In this document: piece by piece, positions 63,201-64,000 of the stretch
Layout of the letters: each line of letters starts with the position of its first letter
Numbering within the stretch: the first letter of the stretch is position 1
Source of the DNA: Megasphaera stantonii
GTDB taxonomy: Bacteria; Bacillota; Negativicutes; Veillonellales; Megasphaeraceae
Length of the DNA stretch: 64,000 bases
Direction: 5' to 3'
NCBI RefSeq assembly: GCF_003367905.1
Contig: NZ_CP029462.1
Coordinates: forward strand, 2,542,001-2,606,000
The notes under the pieces: model-generated
Databases searched by the model: none
What the model saw: the letters and a program-made list of their open reading frames with translations, nothing else
What the model was told of the DNA's origin: nothing
Made by a program: the position numbers and the translations under genes

Positions 63201-63500
63201 GATGATTTTCTGTTTTCTCTATATTCAAATGATTTAATTTATATTGAATCTGCTAAAGAAATTGTCTTACATACTATAAAAGAGAGTACGTTACCATCTG
63301 ATTATAATATAAAAAAAGGTTTCTTGTATTATAAAGGGACTCACGGACGTAATGCAACTCTTACAGTAGTTAATCATGATGGAACCTATACAAAAGGCAG
63401 TATGGGGGCCAAAGGGTTACTCTGTCTAAAGAAATGTACAGTAGATGTTTTAGGCAATATACATTACGTGAAAAAAGAAAGACGATTAGGATTTAAATGA
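60231..63500 (+). CDS. cas9: CRISPR-associated endonuclease Cas9, type II-C
   Basis: The ATG at 60231 follows AGGGAGTG; an in-frame ATG at 60210 lacks a site. At 1089 residues it has the compact II-C size. RuvC-I (LGLDIGITSVGWAVLE, Asp8) is followed by an Arg-rich bridge helix (RRMARSARRLTRRRRFRLHR), a short REC lobe, RuvC-II (HIELAREL, Glu498), HNH (EVDHIIPYSRSFDDTYRNKV, catalytic His580) and RuvC-III (DLHHAVDAVII, Asp722). The C-terminal wedge/PAM-interacting part matches the Neisseria Cas9 pattern (YEALKQRLEAFGG, MVRVDVFGVDENGK). All catalytic residues are present, so it should cut DNA. From about 62745 the DNA becomes markedly more AT-rich. Confidence 0.96.
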   Translation: MNYVLGLDIGITSVGWAVLELDTHDEPIRIVDLNSRIFEKAEVPKTGESLAAPRRMARSARRLTRRRRFRLHRVRRYLIRNRILDARQVEELYVDSIGKTDIYELRYQALSQPVSNSDWARLLIFFAKHRGFKSNRKHISDSGDEGQMLNAITENQEILNNYHTVGEMLYKNEKFKACKRNKGGSYAFTVSRDMLADEIHALFDVQRSLGQAYASEELEEEYMELFSAQRNFDEGPGMNSPYSGNQIEKMIGCCTFEDDEKRAPKASYAFMAFNVWQKINHLRVTCEGTDRSLSQAEKETLAALAWKKENITFKDIRNKLGLDDTVRFLDVNYNLDKYKTAEEAEKKVKFSWVKEYHAIRKALDKVKKDRISELSHEQIDTIAYAFTVYKNDEAIKRYLLEHAIELADAEALLENISGFSKFGHLSVKACYKLLEPLQQGHVYTKACEIAGYDPQKSNQENISDIPNPVVKRALSQALKVIKAIIRQYGCPPVEIHIELARELAKSAKERTVLEKAMKDNQSRNEKIKTKLHELNVMQPTGLDIVKYKLYEQQQGDCAYSQKKFDVNRLLHDPTYAEVDHIIPYSRSFDDTYRNKVLVLTKENRDKGNRTPMEYFQDKPERKEAFINWVKRTISDGKKRNNLLRVNYSADAEKEWKDRHLQDTQYISRYLYNYLKRHIELKEGYTDRKRRIIPVNGAVTAYVRKRLGISKIRENGDLHHAVDAVIIACVTQGVVNKISRYSKIKELRQFMTADGMIVDKETGEVLQTTNPRKTDPFPEPWPKFRQELEARVSDNPAEAIAALGLPTYKGIVNISAPFVSRMPNRKVHGPAHADTIRSPKLRKEGYVISKTTLSKLKLKNGEIEGYYNPSSDRLLYEALKQRLEAFGGDGKKAFKEPFYKPKADGTFGAEVKKVKLIEAATLLVSVNNGKGVAQNDSNNGMVRVDVFGVDENGKLGYYFVPIYVADTIRDILPNKAIIQGKKYTDWKVMKDDDFLFSLYSNDLIYIESAKEIVLHTIKESTLPSDYNIKKGFLYYKGTHGRNATLTVVNHDGTYTKGSMGAKGLLCLKKCTVDVLGNIHYVKKERRLGFK

Positions 63501-63514
63501 AAGTGTGATGCAGA

Positions 63515-64000
63515 ATGTATCAACATATCGTCATAGAAAGTGGTGCAAAGTTATATCAGAAAAACAGCCAGCTTTTTATAGAAGCTGAACAGATTCATCA
63601 TATTCCCATAGAAGATATCGCTACGCTGCTGTTAGATAATCGCCGTATTGCAATTACGGGGTATTGTTTGGAAACAGTAGTAAAAAACGGCGCTGTCGTC
63701 ATATTGTGCAACGAGAAACACTTGCCCAGCGCCGTTATGCTGCCATTTGCGGCTAATTCCCGGCGACTGAAGATGATAAATCTGCAGGTAGGGCAGACCA
63801 GGCCGCGGAAAAAGCAGCTCTGGAAACAGATCATACAGCAGAAGATTTATAATCAGGGACGGTGTCTGGAACTGTGCGGAAAAGAAAATGTAGTCAAAAA
63901 GTTTATAGATAAGGTTAAATCCGGCGACAGCACAAACGCTGAAGGAACTGCGGCGGCAGCGTACTTTAAAGCCTTATATGGAGACGAGTTTATTCGCCAT
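63515..64000 (+). CDS. cas1: CRISPR-associated endonuclease Cas1 (3' end outside window)
   Basis: The frame runs open from ATG 63515 to the window edge (162 codons), 14 bases after cas9. It reads YQHIVIESGAKLYQKNSQLF, IPIEDIATLLLDN and RRIAITGYCLE at the N-terminus, and KSGDSTNAEGTAAAAYFKAL followed by YGDEFIR, which holds the conserved catalytic Glu of Cas1. Cas1 integrates new spacers with Cas2, which should follow beyond the window together with the repeat array. Confidence 0.95.
   Translation, partial: MYQHIVIESGAKLYQKNSQLFIEAEQIHHIPIEDIATLLLDNRRIAITGYCLETVVKNGAVVILCNEKHLPSAVMLPFAANSRRLKMINLQVGQTRPRKKQLWKQIIQQKIYNQGRCLELCGKENVVKKFIDKVKSGDSTNAEGTAAAAYFKALYGDEFIRH

Overview
The window comes from a Gram-negative-walled Firmicute, most likely a Negativicute of the Veillonellaceae/Megasphaera type. 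The evidence is a Firmicutes-style heat-shock operon (CIRCE, hrcA-grpE-dnaK-dnaJ-prmA-rsmE-mtaB) together with outer-membrane features: a giant YadA-like trimeric autotransporter with an ESPR signal peptide and a C-terminal SLH domain, and a small outer-membrane beta-barrel protein. Core genes are GC-rich and strongly NNC/NNG-biased; several accessory stretches are clearly AT-rich and look acquired. No species is claimed.

Layout. 1-5334: end of pnp, then dut, a Nudix hydrolase, deoB, pdp and an RlmD/RumA-type methyltransferase, all on + and mostly housekeeping or nucleoside salvage. 5335-12000: an accessory region. It holds a decayed large serine recombinase, an AT-rich three-gene cassette whose middle gene encodes a PD-(D/E)XK-like nuclease (candidate anti-phage system), and an IS256-family element split by a second IS256-family element with an 8-bp target duplication. 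12522-14273: a DnaD-like replication protein carrying seven 38-residue tandem repeats between its two domains. 14891-24380: a TPR-like protein, then the CIRCE-controlled chaperone operon running through prmA, rsmE, mtaB, hinT and a 52-residue membrane protein to a clear terminator. 24423-31899: an EamA transporter, a G9-tract short ORF, a triple zinc-finger protein, the trimeric autotransporter (broken by a one-base deletion inside a 597-bp repeat) and a small sigma-70-like protein.

31932-34997 is an insertion-sequence scar: a second copy of the same IS256-family element (identical transposase), an IS30 element, and two apparently rearranged pieces of a Doc/Fic toxin gene with a small antitoxin-like ORF. 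35404-43606: ASCH protein, ThiF/MoeB-like enzyme, polysaccharide deacetylase, acetyltransferase, a two-component system, and the dprA-comM-yraN operon on the minus strand. 43907-49000: small envelope proteins, an IS200 remnant, a DUF805 protein, the outer-membrane protein and a tandem pair of paralogous membrane-anchored proteins. 49036-59604: trmK, Nif3-family, thiE, RNase P RNA, aspartate kinase, acpS, NAD(P)HX repair enzyme, a ComEC-like metallo-beta-lactamase plus DUF3006 protein, AMIN/amidase, and the rplU-prp-rpmA ribosomal cluster with its L21 leader.

60054-64000 begins a type II-C CRISPR-Cas locus in the order tracrRNA, cas9 (1089 residues, Neisseria-type architecture), cas1 (cut by the window end). 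The repeat-spacer array is not in the window. The tracrRNA and the composition change at the cas9 PAM-interacting domain are two of the strongest leads; the third is the AT-rich nuclease cassette at 6138-8890.
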